From assembly GCF_023498005.1 (NCBI RefSeq), contig NZ_CP097289.1, forward strand, positions 5,518,001 through 5,582,000: a stretch of DNA of 64,000 nucleotides, in the 5' to 3' direction. The notes beneath the pieces are model-generated. The model was not told where the DNA came from. It worked only from the letters and a program-made list of their open reading frames with translations, and made no database searches. Position numbers and translations under genes: made by a program. Of this stretch, positions 42,244 through 52,022 are shown piece by piece. The DNA comes from Streptomyces durmitorensis (GTDB lineage Bacteria; Actinomycetota; Actinomycetes; Streptomycetales; Streptomycetaceae). Position 1 is the stretch's first letter; each line of letters opens with the position of its first letter.

Positions 42244-43881
42244 CTATTCGGCGGGCCTGTTCAGGTGGCCCTGGCGCGGGGCAAGTTCGGTGTTCTCCGC
42301 GCCCTCCAGGGCTCCCACCTCGCCGTTTTCCGGGGCCTTGGCCCCGATTACCGGAAAGCGCCGCGGGGCGATGAACACCAGAACGAGGAGTGCGAGGACC
42401 GCCGCGCACCCCGCACCGACGTACACCGTGTCGACCGCCGAGTCGACGGCCCTGCGCAGCCGTTCGGGGTCGGCGATCGAGGCCGGGTCCTCCAGGGCGT
42501 GGGCCACCGAGTCCAGTGAGCCCGCGCCGCCGAGCCGCGACGTGAGGACTCCGTTGGCGATCGCGCCGAAGAGCGCCGCGCCCAGGGTCTGGCCTATCTG
42601 GCGGCAGAAGAGGATGGACGCCGTGGCCGTGCCGCGCTCCGACCAGCCGACGGTGGACTGCACGCCGACGATCAGCGGCAGTTGGAAGAGGCCGAGCGCC
42701 GCGCCGAGCAGCAGCATGATCAGGGCCGGCTGCCAGGCCTGCCCCGGGTAGGGCAGGAAGGGGAACGCGAAGAGGAAGAGCGCGGCCCCGCCGATGCCGA
42801 TGAGCGCCGTGTCGCGAAAGCCCAGCCTGCGGTAGACGTGCTGGCTCAGGGCGGCGGAGACCGGCCAGCTCAGCGTCATCACGGAGAGCACGAACCCGGC
42901 GGCGATCGGCGCGAGGCCGAGCACGGACTGGGCGTACGTCGGCAGGAAGATGGTGGGCGCGACCATCAGGAGGCCGAGCGCGCCGAGGGCGAGGTTGACC
43001 GCCGCGATGGTGCGCCTGCGCCAGACCCAGCCGGGGATGATCGGCTCCGCCGCGCGCCGCTCGATGACCACGACGGCCGCCGCGAGCAGCAGCCCGCCCG
43101 CGAACAGCGCGAGCGAGGGCGCGGAGAGCCAGCCCCAGGCGACGCCGCCCTGCACGAGCGCGGTGAGCAGGACGCCGCCGCAGGCGAAGACGGCCAGCGC
43201 GCCCGCCCAGTCGGTGCGCCCTCGCGTGACCGCCTCGCGCTCCGGCTCGTGCAGGTGGCGCACGATCAGCCACAGGGCCACCGCCCCGATCGGCAGATTG
43301 ATCAGGAAGATCCAGCGCCAGTCCGCGTACGCGGCGATCAGGCCGCCGAGTGCGGGGCCCGCGATGGAGGAAGCGGCCCATACGGTGGACAACTTGGCCT
43401 GGATCTTGGGGCGTTCCTTGAGGGGGTAGAGGTCGGCGGCGAGTGTCTGGACCGTTCCCTGGAGCGCGCCGCCGCCCAGGCCCTGGACGACGCGGAAGGC
43501 GATGAGGGCACCCATGTTCCAGGCCACGGCGCACAGGGCCGAGCCGATCAGGAAGAGGATGCTGCCCGCGATGAGGACGGGCTTGCGGCCGAAGGTGTCG
43601 GAGAGCTTGCCGTAGATGGGCAGGGTGACGGTGACCGCGAGCAGATAGCCGGAGAAGAGCCAGGAGAAGACGGAGAAGCCGCCGAGGTCGCCGACGATCT
43701 GGGGGATGGCGGTCGAGACGATGGTGGAGTCCAGGGCGGCGAGCGCCATGGCGAGCATGAGCGCGGCGACGACGGGTCCGCGCCGCCGTCCGCCGTCCGT
43801 GCCCGAACGTATGCCGTCCGTCCCCGAACCTGCCGTGCCGCTCGCTCCGGCTGTACCCACCGAGATTCCTTCCCCCTGCAT
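42244..43881 (-). CDS. MFS drug exporter, DHA2 family (EmrB/QacA type, 14 helices)
   Basis: A 545-residue transporter. The 14-helix pattern, the loop 2-3 motif GKLSDTFGRKP, the motif-C-like segment PALGGLIAAYADWRWIFLINL, and AALDSTIVSTAIPQIVGDL are typical of DHA2 proton antiporters that export lipophilic drugs or metabolites. No adjacent TetR regulator is present. A Thr/Gly/Asp-rich N-terminal stretch precedes the first helix. Confidence 0.92.
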   Translation of the reverse strand: MQGEGISVGTAGASGTAGSGTDGIRSGTDGGRRRGPVVAALMLAMALAALDSTIVSTAIPQIVGDLGGFSVFSWLFSGYLLAVTVTLPIYGKLSDTFGRKPVLIAGSILFLIGSALCAVAWNMGALIAFRVVQGLGGGALQGTVQTLAADLYPLKERPKIQAKLSTVWAASSIAGPALGGLIAAYADWRWIFLINLPIGAVALWLIVRHLHEPEREAVTRGRTDWAGALAVFACGGVLLTALVQGGVAWGWLSAPSLALFAGGLLLAAAVVVIERRAAEPIIPGWVWRRRTIAAVNLALGALGLLMVAPTIFLPTYAQSVLGLAPIAAGFVLSVMTLSWPVSAALSQHVYRRLGFRDTALIGIGGAALFLFAFPFLPYPGQAWQPALIMLLLGAALGLFQLPLIVGVQSTVGWSERGTATASILFCRQIGQTLGAALFGAIANGVLTSRLGGAGSLDSVAHALEDPASIADPERLRRAVDSAVDTVYVGAGCAAVLALLVLVFIAPRRFPVIGAKAPENGEVGALEGAENTELAPRQGHLNRPAE

Positions 43882-43996
43882 CTACTTTCTCCGGGCCACC
43901 TTCTCACCCGGTGCGCATCCGGGGCAGGGGTGGAGAACATCCGGGCAGGTGGGCCGGTGTCCGCTCGGCAGGAGGGTGGAGCGACCCCGAGAACGG

Positions 43997-44026
43997 CTCC
44001 ACCGGCGGGTGGAGATCCCCTAGGGG
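43997..44026. promoter_or_regulatory. Two adjacent palindromes in the divergent MFS / ABC gap
   Basis: CTCCACC (43997-44003) and GGTGGAG (44008-44014) form one; CCCCTAGGGG (44017-44026) forms the other, 3 nt further on. They lie 116-145 bp upstream of the MFS start and about 265 bp before the ABC gene. They are candidate operator sites. Confidence 0.45.
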
Positions 44027-44114
44027 TTCCTCCGTACTACGGACCGGGGGCCGTTCGTACTGCTGGAGGACGAGAAGGCCTTGGCCGCTTCTTAGATTGG
44101 CTTTATGCCGACGG

Positions 44115-44206
44115 GGTCGGACCAGGGAAAGCTTCCTCGGGTCCGACCAGCCACACCTTCGGGGGTGGGGTTTTCCCCCGCAAAAGACTGCGCTGGGCAC
44201 CAGCGC
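44115..44206 (+). promoter_or_regulatory. Hairpin-rich leader of the ABC transporter operon
   Basis: Three stems follow one another: GGTCGGACC/GGTCCGACC (44115-44123 and 44140-44148), CGGGGG/CCCCCG (44160-44165 and 44175-44180), and GCGCTGG/CCAGCGC (44190-44196 and 44200-44206). They lie 82-173 nt upstream of the GTG at 44288 and could be a transcription attenuator or a regulatory RNA. No known riboswitch consensus was recognised. Confidence 0.5.
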
Positions 44207-44287
44207 GCCGGAGCCCTCGGACGACCAGACTCTTTATGCGTAGCGAACACACCTGACCCGCCGCGTAACCGACTTAGGAGACTTACC

Positions 44288-45076
44288 GTGACATCGGCTG
44301 TAACCATTCCCAGGCACGGGGGCACTGGAGGGCGTACGGCCGTGGCGGCACGGGCGCGCCAGGTCGTGAAGGCGTACGGGACCGGGGAGACCCGGGTCGT
44401 GGCGCTCGACGAGATCGATGTGGACATCGCCCGCGGGCAGTTCACCGCGATCATGGGTCCCTCCGGCTCCGGCAAGTCGACCCTGATGCACTGCCTCGCG
44501 GGCCTCGACACCGTGTCCTCCGGGCAGATCTACCTCGACGAGACCGAGATCACCGGCCTGAAGGACAAGAAGCTCACGCAGCTGCGCCGGGACCGGATCG
44601 GCTTCATCTTCCAGGCGTTCAACCTCCTTCCGACGCTGAACGCCATCGAGAACATCACGCTCCCGATGGACATCGCGGGCCGCAAGCCCGACCGCGGCTG
44701 GCTCGACCAGGTCGTGGAGACCGTCGGTCTCGCGGGCCGCCTCAAGCACCGCCCGACCGAGCTCTCCGGCGGCCAGCAGCAGCGCGTCGCCGTGGCCCGC
44801 GCCCTGGCCGCGCGCCCCGAGATCATCTTCGGTGACGAGCCGACCGGAAACCTTGACTCCCGTGCGGGCGCAGAGGTGTTGGGCTTCCTGCGCAAGTCGG
44901 TGACCGAGCTGGGCCAGACCATCGTGATGGTCACGCACGACCCGGTGGCGGCCTCGTACGCGGACCGGGTGCTCTATCTCGCGGACGGCCGGATCGTCGA
45001 CGAGATGTACGCGCCGACCGCCGAGACCGTCCTGGACCGCATGAAGGACTTCGACGCGCGGGGGCGTACGTCATGA
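44288..45076 (+). CDS. ABC transporter ATP-binding protein, MacB/LolD type
   Basis: A 262-residue ATPase. Walker A GPSGSGKST, signature LSGGQQQR and Walker B IIFGDEPTGNLD are present, along with RDRIGFIFQAFNLLPTLNA (cut here), typical of the MacB/LolD group. The GTG at 44288 is preceded by TAGGAGA. It overlaps the permease gene by 4 bp (ATGA), so one operon encodes both subunits. In other species the group exports peptides, antibiotics or lipoproteins. Confidence 0.95.
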   Translation: MTSAVTIPRHGGTGGRTAVAARARQVVKAYGTGETRVVALDEIDVDIARGQFTAIMGPSGSGKSTLMHCLAGLDTVSSGQIYLDETEITGLKDKKLTQLRRDRIGFIFQAFNLLPTLNAIENITLPMDIAGRKPDRGWLDQVVETVGLAGRLKHRPTELSGGQQQRVAVARALAARPEIIFGDEPTGNLDSRAGAEVLGFLRKSVTELGQTIVMVTHDPVAASYADRVLYLADGRIVDEMYAPTAETVLDRMKDFDARGRTS

Positions 45077-47658
45077 CCGTCCTCAAGACCTCGATGCGCA
45101 ACTTCTTCGCGCACAAGGGCCGCATGGCGCTCTCCGCCGTGGCAGTGGTCCTGTCGGTGGCGTTCGTCTGCGGCACGCTCGTCTTCTCCGACACGATGAA
45201 CACGACGTTCGACAAGCTCTTCGCCGCGACGTCCGCCGATGTCACCGTCACGAGCAAGGCGGCGAAGGACTCGGGGGAGACCCCCGAGAGCGGCAGGCCC
45301 GAGTCGATACCCGCGTCGGTCGTCGGCCAGGCCAAGAAGGCCGACGGCGCGAAGTCCGCGGAGGGCGCGGTCAGCAGCACCTCCGTCACCGTCGTCAACT
45401 CCAAGAAGGAGAACGTCGGTCCCACCGGCGGCGGCCCGACCATCGCCGGCAACTGGACGCACAACGACCTGCGTTCGATGGACATCACCTCCGGGCACGC
45501 CCCGCGCGGACCCACCGACGTGATGATCGACTCCGACACCGCCGACAAGCACCACCTCAAGATCGGTGACGAGCTGCGCACCATCGCCGTCTCCGGCGAC
45601 CACACCGCGAAGATCTCCGGCATCGCCACCTTCAAGGTGACCAACCCCGGCGCCGCGATCGTCTACTTCGACACCGCGACCGCACAGCGCGAACTCCTCG
45701 GCGCCACCGGCAGGTTCACGCACGTCAACGTGAGTGCCGCCGCCGGTGTCAGCGACTCGGTGCTCAAGCGGAACGTCGCCGAGACGATGGGCGCGGACGC
45801 CTCCGCGTACAAGGTCAAGACGCAGCAGGAGACCTCGGACGACGGCCGCAAGAGCGTCAGCGGCTTCCTGGACGTCATGAAGTACGCGATGCTCGGCTTC
45901 GCCGGAATCGCCTTCCTCGTCGGCATCTTCCTCATCATCAACACCTTCTCGATGCTGGTCGCCCAGCGCACCCGCGAGATCGGTCTGATGCGTGCCATCG
46001 GCTCCAGCCGCAAGCAGGTCAACCGCTCCGTGCTCGTCGAGGCGCTCCTTCTCGGTGTCATCGGCTCGGTCCTCGGTGTCGGCGCGGGCGTCGGGCTCGC
46101 CGTCGGCCTGATGCAGCTCATGTCCGGCATGGGCATGGAACTGTCCACGCAGGACCTCACGGTCAAGTGGACGACCCCCGTGGTGGGCATGGTCCTCGGC
46201 ATCGTCGTCACCGTCCTGGCCGCCTACCTCCCCGCCAGGCGCGCCGCCAAGGTCTCCCCGATGGCAGCCCTGCGCGACGCCGGGACACCGGCCGACGGCA
46301 AGGCGAGCGTCCTGCGCGCCATCATCGGCCTGGTCCTCACCGGCGCCGGCGGCTTCGGCCTCTACACCGCGTCCCAGGCGGACAAGGCGAGCGAGGGCTC
46401 GCTCTTCCTCGGCGGCGGTGTGGTGCTCACCCTCATCGGCTTCGTCGTGATCGGCCCTGTCCTCGCCAACGGCGTGGTCCGCGTCATCAGCGTCCTCGTC
46501 CTGAGGATGTTCGGCCCCGTGGGACGCATGGCCGAGCGCAACGCCCTGCGCAACCCGCGCCGCACCGGCGCCACCGGCGCGGCCCTGATGATCGGCCTCG
46601 CCCTGGTCGCGTGCCTCTCCGTGGTCGGCTCCTCGATGGTCGCCTCCGCCACGGACGAGCTCGACAAGTCGGTCGGCGCGGACTTCATCATCCAGTCCGA
46701 CAACGGCCAGGCGATCACGCCGAAGGCTGCGAAGTCCCTGGAGAAGGCCGACCACGTCGCCCACATCACCCAGTACAAGGACATCAGGGCGGACCTGACC
46801 GCCCCGAACGGCAAGGCCACGAAGAAGGTCGGCCTGAGCGCCGCCGACGCGACGTACGCCGAGGACCTGCGCAGCGAGACCGTCGCGGGCAAGCTCGCCG
46901 ACGCCTACAAGCCGGACTCGATGTCGGTCGACGAGGACTTCGCCAAGGACCACGGCATCGCTCTCGGCGACAAGGTGAAGCTCGCCTTCGACCACGGCAG
47001 GACCGGTGAGATGACGGTCCGGGCCATCACGGCGAGCGGGACCTCGATCGACTCCGGCGCGATGTACGTGAACATCTCGACCGCGGCGAAGTACGTGCCC
47101 GCCGACCGGATGCCGCCGAACGAGATCATGTTCGCCAAGGCGGCCAAGGGTCAGCAGGACGCGGCGTACAAGTCGCTGAAGGCGGCCATGGCCGACTACC
47201 CGCAGTACAAGGTCATGGACCAGACCGACTTCAAGCAGACGCTGAAGGACCAGGTCGGCCAGATGCTGAACATGGTCTACGGCCTGCTCGGTCTCGCGAT
47301 CATCGTCGCGATCCTGGGTGTCGTGAACACCCTGGCCCTCTCGGTGGTCGAGCGCACCAGGGAGATCGGCCTGATGCGGGCGATCGGCCTCTCGCGCCGA
47401 CAGCTGCGCCGCATGATCCGCCTGGAGTCGGTGGTCATTGCCCTCTTCGGAGCGCTGCTCGGCCTGGGGCTCGGCATGGGCTGGGGGGCGACGGCCCAGA
47501 AGCTGCTCGCCCTGGAGGGTCTGAAGGTCCTGGAGATCCCCTGGCCGACGATCATCACCGTCTTCATCGGCTCCGCGTTCGTGGGCCTGTTCGCGGCCCT
47601 GGTTCCCGCTTTCCGCGCGGGCCGGATGAACGTCCTTAATGCCATCGCCACGGAATAG
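45073..47658 (+). CDS. FtsX-like ABC transporter permease
   Basis: An 861-residue permease. It begins with one membrane helix (about 20-40) and a large extracellular domain, then three helices of a first FtsX domain, a second helix plus outer domain, and a final FtsX domain (TREIGLMRAIGLSRRQLRRM motif, matched by TREIGLMRAIGSSRKQVNRS in the first half). The double layout is common in actinobacterial permeases. It partners with the ATPase upstream; the substrate is not known. Confidence 0.93.
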   Translation: MTVLKTSMRNFFAHKGRMALSAVAVVLSVAFVCGTLVFSDTMNTTFDKLFAATSADVTVTSKAAKDSGETPESGRPESIPASVVGQAKKADGAKSAEGAVSSTSVTVVNSKKENVGPTGGGPTIAGNWTHNDLRSMDITSGHAPRGPTDVMIDSDTADKHHLKIGDELRTIAVSGDHTAKISGIATFKVTNPGAAIVYFDTATAQRELLGATGRFTHVNVSAAAGVSDSVLKRNVAETMGADASAYKVKTQQETSDDGRKSVSGFLDVMKYAMLGFAGIAFLVGIFLIINTFSMLVAQRTREIGLMRAIGSSRKQVNRSVLVEALLLGVIGSVLGVGAGVGLAVGLMQLMSGMGMELSTQDLTVKWTTPVVGMVLGIVVTVLAAYLPARRAAKVSPMAALRDAGTPADGKASVLRAIIGLVLTGAGGFGLYTASQADKASEGSLFLGGGVVLTLIGFVVIGPVLANGVVRVISVLVLRMFGPVGRMAERNALRNPRRTGATGAALMIGLALVACLSVVGSSMVASATDELDKSVGADFIIQSDNGQAITPKAAKSLEKADHVAHITQYKDIRADLTAPNGKATKKVGLSAADATYAEDLRSETVAGKLADAYKPDSMSVDEDFAKDHGIALGDKVKLAFDHGRTGEMTVRAITASGTSIDSGAMYVNISTAAKYVPADRMPPNEIMFAKAAKGQQDAAYKSLKAAMADYPQYKVMDQTDFKQTLKDQVGQMLNMVYGLLGLAIIVAILGVVNTLALSVVERTREIGLMRAIGLSRRQLRRMIRLESVVIALFGALLGLGLGMGWGATAQKLLALEGLKVLEIPWPTIITVFIGSAFVGLFAALVPAFRAGRMNVLNAIATE

Positions 47659-47710
47659 CTCCCGCTGCGGCGGTCACGGAAAAGCTCCCGCCACGGGGGT
47701 GCGGGGAGAA

Positions 47711-47746
47711 CGGCCCCGGCGGCGCGCGTCAGCGCCGCCGGGGCCG
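47711..47746 (+). terminator. Strong terminator after the ABC transporter operon
   Basis: A 15-bp perfect stem (outer C-G plus GGCCCCGGCGGCGC with GCGCCGCCGGGGCC) closes on a GCGTCA loop, 52 nt after the permease stop. Confidence 0.85.
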
Positions 47747-47901
47747 CCTGCTTTCGGCCTCCCTGGTGACCGCCGGGGCGGACCGAGCCGCGCCTGTCAC
47801 TCCGGAGTCGTACGCTGGAGACCCCCGGCCCGTACGACGTGCCGGGCGGTTCGCGTTGCCCCCCGCGCGCCCTGGCACCTGGACGGAAAGCGAAAGCCCA
47901 C

Positions 47902-50900
47902 ATGAGCCTGCACGGTCTGCTCGACGCTGTCGTCAAGGACTCCGCACTCGCCGAAGCGGTCAAGGCCGCGACCGACGGCAACCGCACCCACGTAGACCTG
48001 GTCGGCCCGCCCGCCGCCCGCCCCTTCGCGGTCGCCGCTCTTGCCCGCGAGACGAACCGCACCGTCCTCGCCGTGACGGCGACCGGCCGCGAGGCCGAGG
48101 ACCTGGCGGCGGCCCTGCGCACGATCCTGCCGCCGGACGGAGTCGTCGAGTACCCCTCCTGGGAGACGCTCCCGCACGAGCGCCTCTCGCCCCGCTCCGA
48201 CACCGTCGGCCGCCGCCTCGCCGTCCTGCGCCGCCTGGCGCACCCGCGTCCCGACGACCCCGAGACGGGCCCCGTCTCCGTCATCGTCGCCCCCGTGCGC
48301 TCGGTCCTCCAGCCGCAGGTCAAGGGCCTGGGAGACCTGGAGCCCGTGGCCCTGCGCACCGGTGAGTCCACGGACCTGAACGAGACCGTGGAGGCCCTCG
48401 CGGCAGCCGCGTACTCCCGTGTGGAGCTGGTCGAGAAGCGCGGCGAGTTCGCCGTGCGCGGCGGCATCCTGGACGTCTTCCCGCCGACCGAGGAGCACCC
48501 CCTCCGCGTCGAGTTCTGGGGCGACGACGTCGAGGAGATCCGCTACTTCAAGGTCGCCGACCAGCGCTCCCTGGAGGTCGCCGCGCACGGCCTGTGGGCG
48601 CCGCCCTGCCGCGAGCTGCTCCTCACGGACGACGTGCGCGAAAGGGCCGCCGCACTGGCCGAGGCCCACCCCGAGCTCGGTGAGCTGCTCGGCAAGATCG
48701 CCGAGGGCATCGCCGTCGAGGGCATGGAGTCCCTCGCCCCTGTCCTGGTCGACGACATGGAGCTGCTGCTCGACGTCCTGCCGGAGCACAGCATGGCCGT
48801 GGTCTGCGACCCCGAGCGCGTGCGCACCCGCGCGGCCGACCTGGTGGCGACCTCGCAGGAGTTCCTCCAGGCCAGCTGGGCCGCGACGGCCGGTGGCGGA
48901 GAGGCCCCCATCGACGTGGGCGCGGCCTCCCTCTGGGGCATCGCGGACGTCCGCGACCACGCGAGCGACCTCGGCATGATGTGGTGGTCGGTCTCCCCGT
49001 TCGCCGCCGACGAGGACCTGGACGAGGACACCCTCAAGCTCGGCATGCACGCCACCGAGACCTACCGCGGCGACACCGCGAAGGCGCTCGCCGACACCAA
49101 GGGCTGGCTCGCCGACGGCTGGCGCACGGTGTACGTGACGGAGGGCCACGGGCCCGCGGCCCGCACCGTCGAGGTCCTGGGCGGCGAGGGCATCGCGGCC
49201 CGCCTCGACGCCGACCTCAGCGAGCTCACGCCGTCCGTCGTGCACGTCTCCTGCGGCTCGATCGACTTCGGTTTCCTGGACCCGGCCCTCAAGCTCGCGG
49301 TCCTCACCGAGACCGACCTCTCGGGGCAGAAGGCGGCCGGCAAGGACGGCCAGCGGATGCCCGCGCGCCGCAGGAAGACGATCGACCCGCTGACCCTGGA
49401 GGTCGGCGACTACATCGTCCACGAGGGGCACGGCGTCGGCCGCTACATCGAAATGGTGCAGCGCACGGTCCAGGGCGCCACCCGCGAGTACCTGGTCGTG
49501 GAGTACGCCCCCGCCAAGCGCGGCCAGCCCGGCGACCGGCTCTACATCCCCACCGACCAGCTGGAGCAGATCACCAAGTACGTCGGCGGCGAGGCCCCCA
49601 CCCTGCACCGCCTGGGCGGCGCCGACTGGACGAAGACGAAGGCGCGCGCGAAGAAGGCGGTCAAGGAGATCGCCGCCGACCTCATCAAGCTCTACAGCGC
49701 CCGCATGGCGGCCCCCGGCCACGCCTTCGCCCCCGACACCCCCTGGCAGCGCGAGCTGGAGGACGCCTTCCCGTACGTGGAGACGCCCGACCAGCTGACC
49801 ACCATCGCCGAGGTGAAGGACGACATGGAGAAGACGGTCCCGATGGACCGCCTGATCTGTGGCGACGTCGGCTACGGCAAGACGGAGATCGCCGTCCGCG
49901 CCGCCTTCAAGGCGGTCCAGGACGGCAAGCAGGTCGCCGTCCTCGTCCCGACCACGCTCCTGGTGCAGCAGCACTTCGGTACGTTCTCCGAGCGCTACTC
50001 CCAATTCCCCGTCAAGGTAAGGGCGTTGAGCCGCTTCCAGACGGAGACGGAGTCCAAGGCGACCCTGGAGGGCCTGCGCGACGGCTCGGTCGACATCGTG
50101 ATCGGCACGCACCGCCTCTTCTCCTCCGAGACGAAGTTCAAGGATCTGGGCCTGGTCATCGTCGACGAGGAGCAGCGCTTCGGCGTCGAGCACAAGGAGC
50201 AGCTGAAGAAGCTGCGGGCCAACGTCGACGTCCTGACCATGTCGGCCACCCCCATTCCCCGTACGCTCGAAATGGCCGTGACCGGCATCCGCGAGATGTC
50301 GACGATCACCACGCCCCCCGAGGAGCGCCACCCCGTCCTGACCTTCGTCGGGCCCTACGAGGAGAAGCAGATCGGCGCGGCCATCCGCCGTGAACTGCTG
50401 CGCGAGGGCCAGGTCTTCTACATCCACAACCGCGTCGAGTCCATCGACCGGGCGGCGGCCCGCCTCAGGGACATCGTGCCCGAGGCGCGCATCGCCACCG
50501 CGCACGGCCAGATGTCCGAACAGGCCCTGGAGCAAGTGGTGGTGGACTTCTGGGAGAAGAAGTTCGACGTGCTCGTCTCCACGACGATCGTCGAGTCGGG
50601 CATCGACATCTCGAACGCCAACACGCTGATCGTCGAGCGCGGCGACAACTTCGGCCTCTCGCAGCTCCACCAGCTGCGAGGCCGCGTGGGCCGAGGCCGC
50701 GAGCGCGGTTATTCGTACTTCCTCTACCCGCCGGAGAAGCCCCTCACGGAGACGGCCCACGAGCGCCTGGCGACCATCGCCCAGCACACGGAGATGGGCG
50801 CGGGCATGTACGTGGCGATGAAGGACCTGGAGATCCGCGGCGCGGGCAACCTCCTGGGCGGCGAACAGTCGGGACACATCGCGGGCGTCGGCTTCGACCT

Positions 50901-51432
50901 CTACGTACGCATGGTGGGCGAGGCCGTGGCCGACTACCGCGCGTCCCTGGAGGGCGGCGTGGAGGAGGAGCCGCCGCTGGAGGTCAAGGTCGAGCTGCCG
51001 GTCGACGCGCACGTCCCGCACGACTACGCCCCCGGCGAGCGCCTTCGCCTCGCGGCCTACCGCTCGATCGCCTCCGCGAGCAGCGAGCAGGACGTCAAGG
51101 CGGTGCGCGAGGAACTCACCGACCGCTACGGCAAGTTGCCCGAGCCCGTGGAGAATCTCCTCCTGGTGGCGGGCCTGCGCATGCTGGCGCGCGCGTGCGA
51201 GGTCGGCGAGATCGTGCTGCAGGGCAACAACATCCGGTTCGCGCCGGTGGAGCTGCGGGAGTCGCAGGAGCTCAGGCTCAAGCGGCTCTACCCCGGCACG
51301 GTCATCAAGGAGAACGCCCACCAGATCCTCGTCCCGCGCCCGAAGACGGCGAAGGTCGGCGGAAAGCCGTTGATCGGGCGTGAACTCCTGGGCTGGGTCG
51401 GGGAGTTCCTGACGACGATCCTGGGGTCGTAG
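47902..51432 (+). CDS. mfd: Transcription-repair coupling factor Mfd
   Basis: A 1176-residue DNA translocase that removes stalled RNA polymerase and recruits UvrA. The order is N-terminal UvrB-homology domain, an RNA polymerase-interaction domain (GDYIVHEGHGVGRY near residue 510), helicase motifs (GDVGYGKTE with Walker A near 655, DEEQRFGV in motif II), and a TRG motif followed by a C-terminal domain. The ATG at 47902 (MSLHGLLDAVVKDS) is the first plausible start; the frame is open upstream by chance. Confidence 0.97.
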   Translation: MSLHGLLDAVVKDSALAEAVKAATDGNRTHVDLVGPPAARPFAVAALARETNRTVLAVTATGREAEDLAAALRTILPPDGVVEYPSWETLPHERLSPRSDTVGRRLAVLRRLAHPRPDDPETGPVSVIVAPVRSVLQPQVKGLGDLEPVALRTGESTDLNETVEALAAAAYSRVELVEKRGEFAVRGGILDVFPPTEEHPLRVEFWGDDVEEIRYFKVADQRSLEVAAHGLWAPPCRELLLTDDVRERAAALAEAHPELGELLGKIAEGIAVEGMESLAPVLVDDMELLLDVLPEHSMAVVCDPERVRTRAADLVATSQEFLQASWAATAGGGEAPIDVGAASLWGIADVRDHASDLGMMWWSVSPFAADEDLDEDTLKLGMHATETYRGDTAKALADTKGWLADGWRTVYVTEGHGPAARTVEVLGGEGIAARLDADLSELTPSVVHVSCGSIDFGFLDPALKLAVLTETDLSGQKAAGKDGQRMPARRRKTIDPLTLEVGDYIVHEGHGVGRYIEMVQRTVQGATREYLVVEYAPAKRGQPGDRLYIPTDQLEQITKYVGGEAPTLHRLGGADWTKTKARAKKAVKEIAADLIKLYSARMAAPGHAFAPDTPWQRELEDAFPYVETPDQLTTIAEVKDDMEKTVPMDRLICGDVGYGKTEIAVRAAFKAVQDGKQVAVLVPTTLLVQQHFGTFSERYSQFPVKVRALSRFQTETESKATLEGLRDGSVDIVIGTHRLFSSETKFKDLGLVIVDEEQRFGVEHKEQLKKLRANVDVLTMSATPIPRTLEMAVTGIREMSTITTPPEERHPVLTFVGPYEEKQIGAAIRRELLREGQVFYIHNRVESIDRAAARLRDIVPEARIATAHGQMSEQALEQVVVDFWEKKFDVLVSTTIVESGIDISNANTLIVERGDNFGLSQLHQLRGRVGRGRERGYSYFLYPPEKPLTETAHERLATIAQHTEMGAGMYVAMKDLEIRGAGNLLGGEQSGHIAGVGFDLYVRMVGEAVADYRASLEGGVEEEPPLEVKVELPVDAHVPHDYAPGERLRLAAYRSIASASSEQDVKAVREELTDRYGKLPEPVENLLLVAGLRMLARACEVGEIVLQGNNIRFAPVELRESQELRLKRLYPGTVIKENAHQILVPRPKTAKVGGKPLIGRELLGWVGEFLTTILGS

Positions 51433-51444
51433 CGCGCGGCTCCC

Positions 51445-51855
51445 TCAGGGGGCGCAGGCGTCGGCGATCGAGCGGCTGTTCTCGTAGAGGTGGTGGCGCG
51501 TGACCCGTCCGTCCTCGACGGTCAGGCGCAGCGCGAAGGGTCCCTCGAAGGACTTGCCGGTGTCGCGCACGGTGCCCCAGAGGCGGCCGAGGATCACCGC
51601 GTCCGCGCCGTCGACGAGGATCGTGTCGACGGTGGCGCCTGCCTTCTCCGGGACGGTGTGCGCGGCCAGTTCGGCTGCCTGGGCCGCGCACTCGGCGGCG
51701 GTGGACCGCGGCCGGATCCACGGCACGCCGGGGTTCTCGGCGAGCAGCCAGTCGACCTCGTCGGCGAAGAGGGCGGTGAGGGCCTCGGTGTCGCCCGTCA
51801 GCCTGTGGTTCAGGAAGGCCTGGACGGCGGCGCGGGTGGCGTCTTCGGTGGTCAT
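51445..51855 (-). CDS. SnoaL-like / NTF2-like protein (SgcJ-EcaC type)
   Basis: A 136-residue alpha+beta protein. The N-terminal helices (TRAAVQAFLNHRLTGDTEALTALFADEVDWLLA, cut) and the later RLTVEDGRVTRHHLYENSRSI match SnoaL-like proteins. Some are cyclases or isomerases in natural-product pathways, but this one is not near a biosynthetic cluster. It converges on mfd with a 12-nt gap and is divergent from the MOSC gene. Confidence 0.82.
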   Translation of the reverse strand: MTTEDATRAAVQAFLNHRLTGDTEALTALFADEVDWLLAENPGVPWIRPRSTAAECAAQAAELAAHTVPEKAGATVDTILVDGADAVILGRLWGTVRDTGKSFEGPFALRLTVEDGRVTRHHLYENSRSIADACAP

Positions 51856-51920
51856 TCGGGCTCCTCGGTCGGCGTTCCTGCGGGTGTCGTCGATACTTCC
51901 GCAGGGCCGGGGGCGGGTCG

Positions 51921-51964
51921 ATTACGTCGGAGGTAATGCGGGGGACGTTATGGTCTAAACCAGT
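51921..51964. promoter_or_regulatory. Operator-like region: inverted repeat plus DasR-type site
   Basis: ATTAC (51921-51925) and GTAAT (51933-51937) form one inverted repeat. TGGTCTAAACCAGT (51951-51964) resembles the DasR-responsive element ACTGGTCTAGACCAGT, with one mismatch in the centre and two at the left edge. It sits between the divergent SnoaL-like gene and the MOSC gene. Confidence 0.5.
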
Positions 51965-52022
51965 CACTCGGTACGGTGGCGGTGCGGGACGAGAGCGTGT
52001 GAGCCAGGGGAGGGGAAGTGCC

